Below are positions 38,150 through 45,800 of a stretch of 64,000 nt of DNA, piece by piece. The notes under the pieces were generated by a model, which saw only the letters and a program-made list of their open reading frames with translations, was not told the DNA's origin and made no database searches. Each line of letters begins with the position of its first letter. The first letter of the stretch is position 1. The DNA is from Coriobacteriaceae bacterium. Its GTDB lineage: Bacteria; Actinomycetota; Coriobacteriia; Coriobacteriales; Eggerthellaceae. The stretch is taken from assembly GCA_015062685.1 (NCBI GenBank), contig SUUE01000011.1, forward strand, positions 25,676 through 89,675, in the 5' to 3' direction. The translations under genes were made by a program, and so were the position numbers.

Positions 38150-40786
38150 ATGCTTAAGCATACCAAACGATATTTTGCACCATCTGCAGCAATTGTCTGC
38201 GTATCAGCAGTTGTCACGGTCATCTGCATGCTTCTCGCATTCCCCAATTCGGCCTTTGCAGAAGAAGCATTTGGAGCATCCACCGCTCCCAGAACGTCGG
38301 TCGAAAATGCTCAAGCGACGGAAGCTGCCTCCGATCAGAGCGACCTTGAGCAGGAAAGCGCGGATACGCCTGCGGTAACTAGCTCGACCACGGCGGACAA
38401 ATCCCCCGCGAGCCCCGCAATCCACCCCGAAAATGCAAGCGACAACTCGCTCGCCGCGCAAAGCGCGCTAACACAGCAAAGCTCTTCCGAGGGCGCACAG
38501 ACCCAGAACCAATTGGACGCCCAATCAGAAGCCGCCCCCAATGTGGCTCTGGGCGTTCGCGCCCATGTGCAGAACGACGGCTGGCAAAGCTGGGAAAAGG
38601 CGAACGGTTCCGGCAACACAGTGCAGGTTGGTACGACCGGACGCTCCCTCAGGATGGAAGAGCTCGAGTTTTCGTTGGCGGGCGCGCCCGGCGGTGTGCA
38701 AGTGCAAGCCCATGTGCAGAACATCGGATGGCAAGCGGTGGGGACAGCCGGAGGCACGCACGGCAAGTCGCTCCGCGTCGAGGCCATCCGCATTATGCTC
38801 ACGGGGGAGGCATCCGAGTGGTATGACGTCTCCTACTGCGCCCACGTCCAGAACCTCGGCTGGCGGCCCTGGACGAGCAACGGCGGCCTGGCGGGCACAA
38901 CCGGGCAGAGCTTGCGCGTCGAGGCTTTTCAGATCAAGCTAGTGAAGAAGGGCTCCGAGACGGCGCCGTCGGAGGGCATCGTGGACGTGCGGACTCAGGC
39001 GCACGTGCAGAACGACGGCTGGGGCGGCTGGACGCGCGGCGGCGAAACGGCGGGCACTTCCGGCCGTGGCCTGCGCATGGAGGCGCTCTGCTACCAAGTC
39101 GATCCCGGGGTCTTCGAAGGCGGGATCGAGTGCAACGCCCACGTGCAAAACATCGGCTGGACGGGCTACGGGAAAGACGCGGCGGGAACCACCGGCAGGG
39201 GCCTGCGCATGGAGGCCATGCAGTTCAAGCTAACGGGCCCCCTCGCCGAGCACTACGACGTCGTCTACCGCGCCCACGTGCAGAACCTCGGATGGCAGCC
39301 CTGGACGCTCAACGGCGGAGTCGCGGGCACGACGGGACAAAGCCTTCGCGTCGAGGCGCTACAAATCAAGCTTATGCGCAAAGGCGACACATCGCTCGCC
39401 GACGGCGGTTACATCATCACCACCATCCTTGATCCCAATATGGCGCTCATCGACCCAGGCGCCTCCGAATCTGCAGGCACGCAAATGCAGGTCCAAACGC
39501 CAAGCGGAGGATACGCCCAACGGTTCTACCTCAAAAATGTAGGGAATGGCAACATAACGCTCCAATCTGTTGCCTCAGCCCTCTATCTGACCGATTCCGC
39601 CGGAGCGGTGGTTCAACTGAACGAAACCGGCTCTAACGACCAACGTTGGCGTCTCGTATGGGACAGTGGCTATAACATCATAAACTTGGCTACTGGCAAG
39701 TCTTTCGCACTCGCCGCATCACCGAGCAACGGCACCATCGTGAACACTGCCGCAAAAAACGCAGCCGATTCACTTCAGCACTGGATGTTCCAGGATGCGG
39801 GAGTTGCCCCCGATGGCGTATACGTAATCACAAACGTGCCGAGCGGGCGCGTTCTCGATATCTGGCAATGGAAACGCTCGGACGGCGGCGAGATAAAAAT
39901 CGGAAACGCCAACGGTGGCAACAACCAGAAATTCACGATTGCGCACCTCGGCGGCAACCAATACAGCGTCCGCAACGTAATCACGAAGCGCGCCGTGCAA
40001 ACCTCAGACACGCACGTTAACCTATGGGCATACTCGGGTGCTAACAACCAGAAATGGCGCATTGAGATCGCTGGGCCGAAGACGTTCAGGTTCGTGAACA
40101 TCGGCAACGAGCAGGCGATGGACATTGCAAACGGGTCGACGGCCAATGGCTCGAGCGTGCTAACGAGCTGGCCGAGCACCGCGGAATCGCAAAAGTTTAC
40201 GTTGTCTGAAACCTCGGCCGCAAAAGAGGTTGTCAATATTGGCGTTCCGGTGATCTACCAAAACCCCGAACTCCCTACGGGATGCGAGTCCGTAGCCCTC
40301 ACCGAGGCATTGAATTACTACGGCTTCGGACTAAGCAAGACGACTATCGCCGACCACTACATGCCTTGGAGCGGTTACGATTTCGTGTACTCGTTCATGG
40401 GCAACCCGCACACCGATTACGGTGCGGCGATCATGGCGCCGGGCATCACCAACACGGCCAACGACTTCCTGGTCAGCAACGGTTCGAGCCTTAGGGCGAC
40501 CGAGCTCACGGGCGCCTCGCTCGGGAGCCTCTTCGGTTACCTTGACCGCGGCGCGCCCGTCGTCGTCTGGAACACCATGTATATGTACGAACCGGGCGGC
40601 GTGGAGGCATATCAGGACGGCTACGAGATGCGCCCGAACACCCATGCGGTGACGCTCTCGGGATACGATCCCTTCAACGACGCAGTGCTCGTGGCCGACC
40701 CGCTGTCGGGCCGCGTCTGGCGCGACCGCTGGGATTTCGAGCGTCTGTACGACATCATGGGCAGGCAGGCCGTAGTAATCGAATAG
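38150..40786 (+). CDS. Secreted C39-like cysteine peptidase with six AHVQNxGW repeats and a ricin-like region
   Basis: 878 aa. Signal peptide (MLKHTKRY then a hydrophobic run ending PNSAFA), a Ser/Thr/Glu-rich spacer to about 130, six AHVQNxGW repeats (about 135-415), ricin-like modules (about 420-695), and a papain-like C39_2 domain: VPVIYQNPELPTGCESVALT holds the catalytic Cys, NTHAVTLSGYD the His, and DPLSG follows. Starting at ATG 38150 (GGAAGGA six bases upstream) rather than 38132. Repeats are near-copies of those in the divergent neighbour. Substrate unknown: surface protein cleavage or peptidoglycan peptides are possible. Confidence 0.85.
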   Translation: MLKHTKRYFAPSAAIVCVSAVVTVICMLLAFPNSAFAEEAFGASTAPRTSVENAQATEAASDQSDLEQESADTPAVTSSTTADKSPASPAIHPENASDNSLAAQSALTQQSSSEGAQTQNQLDAQSEAAPNVALGVRAHVQNDGWQSWEKANGSGNTVQVGTTGRSLRMEELEFSLAGAPGGVQVQAHVQNIGWQAVGTAGGTHGKSLRVEAIRIMLTGEASEWYDVSYCAHVQNLGWRPWTSNGGLAGTTGQSLRVEAFQIKLVKKGSETAPSEGIVDVRTQAHVQNDGWGGWTRGGETAGTSGRGLRMEALCYQVDPGVFEGGIECNAHVQNIGWTGYGKDAAGTTGRGLRMEAMQFKLTGPLAEHYDVVYRAHVQNLGWQPWTLNGGVAGTTGQSLRVEALQIKLMRKGDTSLADGGYIITTILDPNMALIDPGASESAGTQMQVQTPSGGYAQRFYLKNVGNGNITLQSVASALYLTDSAGAVVQLNETGSNDQRWRLVWDSGYNIINLATGKSFALAASPSNGTIVNTAAKNAADSLQHWMFQDAGVAPDGVYVITNVPSGRVLDIWQWKRSDGGEIKIGNANGGNNQKFTIAHLGGNQYSVRNVITKRAVQTSDTHVNLWAYSGANNQKWRIEIAGPKTFRFVNIGNEQAMDIANGSTANGSSVLTSWPSTAESQKFTLSETSAAKEVVNIGVPVIYQNPELPTGCESVALTEALNYYGFGLSKTTIADHYMPWSGYDFVYSFMGNPHTDYGAAIMAPGITNTANDFLVSNGSSLRATELTGASLGSLFGYLDRGAPVVVWNTMYMYEPGGVEAYQDGYEMRPNTHAVTLSGYDPFNDAVLVADPLSGRVWRDRWDFERLYDIMGRQAVVIE

Positions 40787-40801
40787 GCTATAATCTCGGG
40801 C

Positions 40802-42076
40802 ATGCGAGGCTACTACACATACCCCGACGACCATCCCGCGAAACCGCGCACCAAGCGCATCGCGGTGGTCACGCAAGGCCAGAAGCTCGGCGACGAGACG
40901 CGCGGCTACACGCGTTTCCGCTTCCTTTCCGAGCTGCTCGCAAGCGAGGGTTTCGAGGTGGACCTGATAACCTCCACCTTCCAGCACTGGGACAAGGCGC
41001 AACGCGATACGACCCGCGCATGCTACCAGCACCTTCCCTACCGTCTGCGTTTCGTGTACGAACCGGGATACAAGCGCAACCTGGACCTCGCGCGCATTAA
41101 CAGCCACCGCGTTTTCGCGAACAACCTGAAGAGGCTCTTCAAGAGCCGCTTTGCAGACAATCCGCGCGCGTACGACCTCATCTATTCGGAAATCCCGCCA
41201 AACGACATGGCGCGCGTGTGCGCCGAGGCGGCCGCGAAGCACGGGATCCCCTACGTCGTGGACGTGAACGACCTGTGGCCCGAGGCCATGCGCATGGCCG
41301 TGGACGTGCCCGTCGTGAGCGACGTGGCCTTCGCGCCGTTTGCTCGCGACGCCAAGCGCGTGTACAACCTGATCGCGGGCGCCGTGGGCACGTCGGACGA
41401 ATACGCCGACCGTCCCGCGGCAGACCGCGACGCTCCTTACGCCAAACGCACGGTGTACGTGGGCAACCAACTCGACAAGTTCGACGAGGGCGCGCGAGAG
41501 CACTCCGCCGGCATCGTCAAGCCCGATGGCGAATTCTGGGTGACGTACGCCGGGACGCTCGGCGCGAGCTACGACATCCAGACCCTGATCGACGCCGCCT
41601 CGCTCGCCGCGGCAACCGACCCGCGCATCCGCGTGAAGCTCCTTGGTGACGGCCCCGACCGCCAGAAGCTCGAAGAGCACGCAGCCGAAACGGAAGCGCC
41701 CATCGACTTCGTGGGCTACGCGCCCTACGACCTGATGGCCGCTTATCTGTGCGCATCGGATATAACGGTGAATTCCCTCGTGGCTAGCGCCGCTCAGAGC
41801 ATCGTGACGAAGATCGGCGACTACCTGGCAGCGGGCATCCCCATAATCAACACGGGGAGCAGCCCCGAGTTCCGCGCGAAAGTGGAAACTGACGGCTTCG
41901 GCGTGAACGTGCCTGCCGAGGATGCGCAAGCACTTGCCGACGCCATTCTCGAGCTCGCGGGCGACGCGGAGCGCCGCAGCCAGATGGGCACAAAAGCGCG
42001 CGCCATCGCCGAAGAGCAATTCGACCAGAAGCATTCCTACCAAGAGATCGTCTCCCTCATCCAAGAATTGCTGTAG
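40802..42076 (+). CDS. Glycosyltransferase family 4
   Basis: 424 aa, GT-B fold. N-terminal Rossmann half (RIAVVTQGQKLGDETRGYTR) binds acceptor; the C-terminal half has VTYAGTLGASYDIQTLI, VKLLGDGPDRQKLEEHA, IDFVGYAPYDLMAAYL and the donor motif in PIINTGSSPEFRAKV. No Shine-Dalgarno is visible; TATAAT (40789-40794) lies 7 bases before the ATG, so the transcript may be leaderless. It opens a plus-strand cluster with an aminotransferase and a sugar-phosphate transferase, suggesting assembly of a lipid-linked oligosaccharide with an amino sugar. Confidence 0.85.
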   Translation: MRGYYTYPDDHPAKPRTKRIAVVTQGQKLGDETRGYTRFRFLSELLASEGFEVDLITSTFQHWDKAQRDTTRACYQHLPYRLRFVYEPGYKRNLDLARINSHRVFANNLKRLFKSRFADNPRAYDLIYSEIPPNDMARVCAEAAAKHGIPYVVDVNDLWPEAMRMAVDVPVVSDVAFAPFARDAKRVYNLIAGAVGTSDEYADRPAADRDAPYAKRTVYVGNQLDKFDEGAREHSAGIVKPDGEFWVTYAGTLGASYDIQTLIDAASLAAATDPRIRVKLLGDGPDRQKLEEHAAETEAPIDFVGYAPYDLMAAYLCASDITVNSLVASAAQSIVTKIGDYLAAGIPIINTGSSPEFRAKVETDGFGVNVPAEDAQALADAILELAGDAERRSQMGTKARAIAEEQFDQKHSYQEIVSLIQELL

Positions 42077-42164
42077 ATGGACAATGGGGTCAGGCACCCC
42101 TGCTCATCCCCTCACACGCTTGCAGTACAATAGGTCGACCAAAAACGAAGACGAGGAGGCTCGA

Positions 42165-43391
42165 GTGATTCCGTTTTCACCGCCCGACATAACCCAAGAG
42201 GAAATCGACGGAGTCGTCGACACGTTGAAGAGCGGCTGGATTACCACCGGCCCGAAGACGAAGCAACTCGAGCGAGAGGTCGCAGAGTTCTGCGGCACCG
42301 AAAGGGCTGCATGCCTGGCATCGGCAACAGCCGCACTTGAATGCGGCCTAAGGCTGCTCGGCGTAGGCCCTGGCGACGAGGTTATCACGAGCGCCTACAC
42401 CTACACGGCATCGGCTTCATGCATCTGCCACGTAGGCGCCACTCCCGTGCTCTGCGATGTCTCCCCGAACTCGTTCGAGATGGACTACGCCCAGCTCGCG
42501 AGCCTCGTGAACGAGCGCACGCGCGCCATCATCCCCGTCGACATCGCGGGGCGCATGATTGACTATGACACGCTTTTCGAGGCGCTCGAAAGCGTCTCCG
42601 ATCGCTGGCAGCCCGCCAACGAGGTGCAGGAGCGCTTCGACCGTCTGCCAGTTCTCGCAGACGGGGCGCATTCGTTCGGCGCCATACGGAAGGGCGAGCG
42701 CGCGGGGCAAACCGCCGATCTGACGGCGTTCTCGTTCCATGCCGTCAAGAACTTCACCACCGCTGAAGGCGGCGCGCTCACCTGGAGGCCGGGCCTGTTC
42801 GACGATGAGGAAGCCTACAAGCAGGTCATGCTCATGTCGCTTCACGGCCAGACGAAAGACGCGCTCGCCAAGGACCGCGCCGGCGCCTGGGAATACGACA
42901 TCGCGTTCCCCGGATGGAAATGCAACATGACCGACATCCAGGCAGCCATCGGACTCGCGCAGCTCCGCCGCTACCCTGCGCTGCTCGCGCGCCGTCGCGA
43001 AATCATCGAGCGCTACGAGGCGGGCTTGGAGAACGAAGACGTCACGCTGCTCCAGCACTACGACGGCGTCGCGGAAACCAACGGGTTCGCATCAAGCGGA
43101 CATCTGATGCTCGTACGCCTGAATGGCCGCACGCGCGCGTTCCGCGATGCGCTCATCGTGCGCCTCGCCGAGGCTGGCGTGTCTTCGAACGTGCACTACA
43201 AGCCGCTTCCGCTGCTTACCGCCTACAAGAACATGGGCTTCGACATCTCGAATTACCCGAATGCTCTCGCGCAATTCGAGAACGAGATCACGCTGCCGCT
43301 GCACACCCTGCTCTCCAACGAGGACGTCGATTTCATCGTGGAGCAGTTCGCGCGCTGCAAGGCGCAGCTTGAGGCCGAGGGGTTGGAGTAA
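42165..43391 (+). CDS. DegT/DnrJ/EryC1 aminotransferase for nucleotide-sugar synthesis
   Basis: 408 aa. PLP-dependent transfer of an amino group to a keto-sugar nucleotide. Motifs: SGWITTGPKTKQLEREVAEF, DEVITSAYTYTASA, PVLADGAHSFGA with the PLP-binding Asp, SFHAVKNFTTAEGG with the Schiff-base Lys in HAVKN, and KCNMTDIQAAIGLAQL. A roughly 15-residue insert (SVSDRWQPANEV) separates two core strands. GTG 42165 has GAGGAGG upstream; the longer frame overlaps the GT4 gene. The 88-base gap before it includes GGGGTCAGGCACCCC (42086-42100). Confidence 0.9.
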   Translation: MIPFSPPDITQEEIDGVVDTLKSGWITTGPKTKQLEREVAEFCGTERAACLASATAALECGLRLLGVGPGDEVITSAYTYTASASCICHVGATPVLCDVSPNSFEMDYAQLASLVNERTRAIIPVDIAGRMIDYDTLFEALESVSDRWQPANEVQERFDRLPVLADGAHSFGAIRKGERAGQTADLTAFSFHAVKNFTTAEGGALTWRPGLFDDEEAYKQVMLMSLHGQTKDALAKDRAGAWEYDIAFPGWKCNMTDIQAAIGLAQLRRYPALLARRREIIERYEAGLENEDVTLLQHYDGVAETNGFASSGHLMLVRLNGRTRAFRDALIVRLAEAGVSSNVHYKPLPLLTAYKNMGFDISNYPNALAQFENEITLPLHTLLSNEDVDFIVEQFARCKAQLEAEGLE

Positions 43392-43483
43392 GCAAACAGG
43401 AAGCGCGAAGCGGACCCCTGCAGGAAACGACCCGCAGATTCAAGGGCGCCAAAAGCGTCCGATAATGGGAGGAACACGAGAAC

Positions 43484-44236
43484 ATGGGCAAATTCGCAAA
43501 GATAGCTGGGGCAACCGCAGCCATCATTGCCGGCGCGTCCGCTGGCGCCGCCGTAGTCGAGGGCCTTCGCGATGGCGACCCCAACGCAAGCTTCTACGAT
43601 AGGTTCGGGAAGCGCGCATGCGATGTGGCTGTGGGAATCGTCGCCCTCCCCGTCGTGGGCGCGGTAGTGGCCGGTTGCGGCGCCGCCATCAAGCTCGAGG
43701 ACGGCGGCCCCGTGTTCTACAACGCGCCCCGCGTGGGCTTGAACGGGCGCGACTTCACCATGTACAAGCTGCGCTCCATGCGCGAGAATGCGCCCGACCT
43801 GGTCATGGAGGACGGCTCGACGTACAACGGCGAGGACGACCCCCGCATGACGCGCATCGGGGCTTTCATGCGCAAGACGAGCCTCGACGAGATCCCGCAG
43901 TTCCTCAACGTGCTCACAGGCGACATGAGCGTGGTGGGGCCCCGTCCCGACCTTCGCCGCGAGACGGAGCTCTACCGCCCCGGCGAAGAAGTTAAGCTCA
44001 CGGTGAAGCCCGGCGTGACCGGCTACGCCGCCGTGTACGGCCGCAATTCGCTGCCCTGGCACGACCGCCTCGCCCTCGACGCGGAATACGTGCAGAAGCG
44101 CAGCTTTGCGCTCGACGTGAAGATCTTCCTTAAAACGTTCTCGACCGTATTCGCGCAAGAGGGCATCTACATCGAGGACGAGGAAGGCGCACAAAAACAA
44201 GGGAGCCAGCACGAAGCCGGCTCCCAAGCATCCTAG
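43484..44236 (+). CDS. Polyprenyl-phosphate sugar-1-phosphate transferase
   Basis: 250 aa. Bacterial sugar transferase family (WbaP/PglC-like), which starts glycan assembly on undecaprenyl phosphate. N-terminal hydrophobic segment, KRACDVAVGIVALPVVGAVV re-entrant membrane helix, GGPVFYNAPRVGLNGRDFTMYKLRSM, RMTRIGAFMRKTSLDEIPQF with the catalytic Asp-Glu pair, and MSVVGPRPDL. The hydrophilic tail (about 225-250) is extra. With the upstream aminotransferase this suggests an amino sugar at the reducing end. Confidence 0.92.
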   Translation: MGKFAKIAGATAAIIAGASAGAAVVEGLRDGDPNASFYDRFGKRACDVAVGIVALPVVGAVVAGCGAAIKLEDGGPVFYNAPRVGLNGRDFTMYKLRSMRENAPDLVMEDGSTYNGEDDPRMTRIGAFMRKTSLDEIPQFLNVLTGDMSVVGPRPDLRRETELYRPGEEVKLTVKPGVTGYAAVYGRNSLPWHDRLALDAEYVQKRSFALDVKIFLKTFSTVFAQEGIYIEDEEGAQKQGSQHEAGSQAS

Positions 44237-44246
44237 GATCTTAAAC

Positions 44247-44534
44247 CTAGATGTAGCGCTTGACCATGTCGCGACCGAACTCGGTCATACGGTAGTAGAT
44301 CCGAAGGTCACCGTTGCCCCCCAAGCCGCAATTGACCTCGTCGAGCAAACCGTTCTCGCGAGCTGTCGCGAGCGCCTCGTCGACGTCCTTCGGCGTGAGG
44401 AGCTTATACCCCGCGTAATCAGGCTCCAAGGCGCTCACAACGTCCAGAGCATCCCTAGGCTCGTCGTCCATGTAGAGCTTGATGATGGCGTAGTAAAGGG
44501 GCTCGAGGTTCTCCCTCGTTATTCCGTTGCCCAT
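44247..44534 (-). CDS. Small hypothetical protein, possibly winged-helix
   Basis: 95 aa. No family recognised. It is mixed helical: TRENLEPLYYAIIKLYMDD, a central LTPKDVDEALATARENGLLDE and a C-terminal DLRIYYRMTEFGRDMVKRYI resembling the wing and last helix of small DNA-binding proteins. It overlaps the end of the upstream permease gene by 16 bases, so it is co-translated with it. It may regulate the phosphocholine module; inference only. Confidence 0.6.
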   Translation of the reverse strand: MGNGITRENLEPLYYAIIKLYMDDEPRDALDVVSALEPDYAGYKLLTPKDVDEALATARENGLLDEVNCGLGGNGDLRIYYRMTEFGRDMVKRYI

Positions 44535-45646
44535 GCGCGCACCTCCTCATCCTTGCGCTTGAACAGCTTGGCCGGGTTAACCGCAATGCAGAAGATGCCC
44601 GCGACCATGATGAGAGCGCCGATCCACTGCACCGGCTCGAGCGGCGGGTAATCCGCGGCCATTCCGCCGATGTTGAGGACGCCCATGATGAGCCAGATGA
44701 AGAATGGGCCCCAGAACGCGTACATGCCGTTGCACGCCATGCCGAGCGCTGCACCGCACATCGAGTTGCCCTTGTACCAGAACGAATAAGCCGGCATGGC
44801 GAAGAAGCCAGACACGAGGAAGATCCAGAGAGCCGGGCTCGTGAGCGCAGCGCCTGCGAGCTCGGGAATAGCCGCCGCATCGCCTCCAATGACAGCGAGC
44901 AGGGGGAACATGACAACCAGCTCGAGAACGCCGGCGGTCACCTGACGGATGGCGATGCCGATGCGGTAGTCGATGAGGATTGTGCCGAACCCGGCGACGC
45001 ACCCTTCGAAGCCCCACCCAAACGCGGCAACGAACGCGAATAGGCACCCGATAAACGCCTCGGGGCCCATGGCCGCAAAGCTCGTGCCGCCGATGAGCGC
45101 GCCCGCGCACAGGCATATGATGATGCCCACCACCTTGTGGGCGTTGAGCTCTTGCTTGAAGAACACACGGCCGAGGATTGCCCCAATGGCGCAGTTGAGC
45201 GCCGCAATGGGCACGATGACGCCGGGGTTGCCGGCGGCGGTGGCCGAATTGAGGCCGATGATGTAGGCGATGGTGGCCACGGGGCCGCCTATGGCCGCGC
45301 ACAGCATCATGATGAGGCCGGGCTTGGTCTTGACCGTCTTCCACAAGTCACCCAGCTGGCGGTTCTTAGCGCACACCGCGAGCGACCAGATGCCGCTGAA
45401 GAAGTCATTGAGGCCAGCGGCGAGGGCCGCGAGCACGAACGTAATCATGAAAGCGCTCAGTGCGGGATTTCCAGCGCCCCATTCCGTTCCGGCGAACCAA
45501 TCGCCCCACACGCCCTGCGTTTCCGCCAGCGTGAGGCAGCCCGTATACATTCCATAGCAGATGCCCGAAGCGATCGCGAACGATACGCCCCTCACGAAAT
45601 ACCGCCTGCGCCGCTCTTCCCGAAGCGTCGCGACCGACTGTTCCAT
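44519..45646 (-). CDS. DMT-superfamily permease, LicB-like choline uptake candidate
   Basis: 375 aa, about ten membrane helices in two EamA-like halves. The N-terminus RRRRYFVRGVSFAIASGICYGMY is followed by GNPALSAFMITFVL and NSATAAGNPGVIVPIAALN. The family exports or imports small metabolites; LicB of Haemophilus is a DMT permease for choline beside licA/licC. Here the divergent neighbour is a cytidylyltransferase-choline kinase fusion, which makes choline the most likely substrate. AAAGGGGAG upstream of ATG. Choline specificity is inferred from context. Confidence 0.8.
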   Translation of the reverse strand: MEQSVATLREERRRRYFVRGVSFAIASGICYGMYTGCLTLAETQGVWGDWFAGTEWGAGNPALSAFMITFVLAALAAGLNDFFSGIWSLAVCAKNRQLGDLWKTVKTKPGLIMMLCAAIGGPVATIAYIIGLNSATAAGNPGVIVPIAALNCAIGAILGRVFFKQELNAHKVVGIIICLCAGALIGGTSFAAMGPEAFIGCLFAFVAAFGWGFEGCVAGFGTILIDYRIGIAIRQVTAGVLELVVMFPLLAVIGGDAAAIPELAGAALTSPALWIFLVSGFFAMPAYSFWYKGNSMCGAALGMACNGMYAFWGPFFIWLIMGVLNIGGMAADYPPLEPVQWIGALIMVAGIFCIAVNPAKLFKRKDEEVRAWATE

Positions 45647-45736
45647 AGCGACTTCGCTCCCCTTTCGTTATACTCGAACGGTTGTGCAAATTGTTACTAT
45701 TGTTCTTTATATTTGCAATGCGCATGATAATAGCAG

Positions 45737-45776
45737 ATGTTCAGATATTTTGTACTTATAATTTATTACTGAACAT
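45737..45776. promoter_or_regulatory. Palindromic operator candidate around the -10 of the choline-kinase fusion
   Basis: ATGTTCAG (45737-45744) and CTGAACAT (45769-45776) form an 8-bp inverted repeat with centres 32 bases apart, about three helical turns. TATAAT (45757-45762) lies between them, directed to the fusion gene. The downstream protein begins with a winged-helix domain, so autoregulation is plausible. The surrounding 150 bases are AT-rich compared with flanking genes. Confidence 0.5.
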
Positions 45777-45800
45777 TCGATGTAAGACTGGAGAGCAAAC

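Noticed and set aside
42086..42100. GGGGTCAGGCACCCC as terminator of the glycosyltransferase gene
   Set aside because: Only four paired bases and no T-run; kept only as a motif shared with the 28174 repeat.
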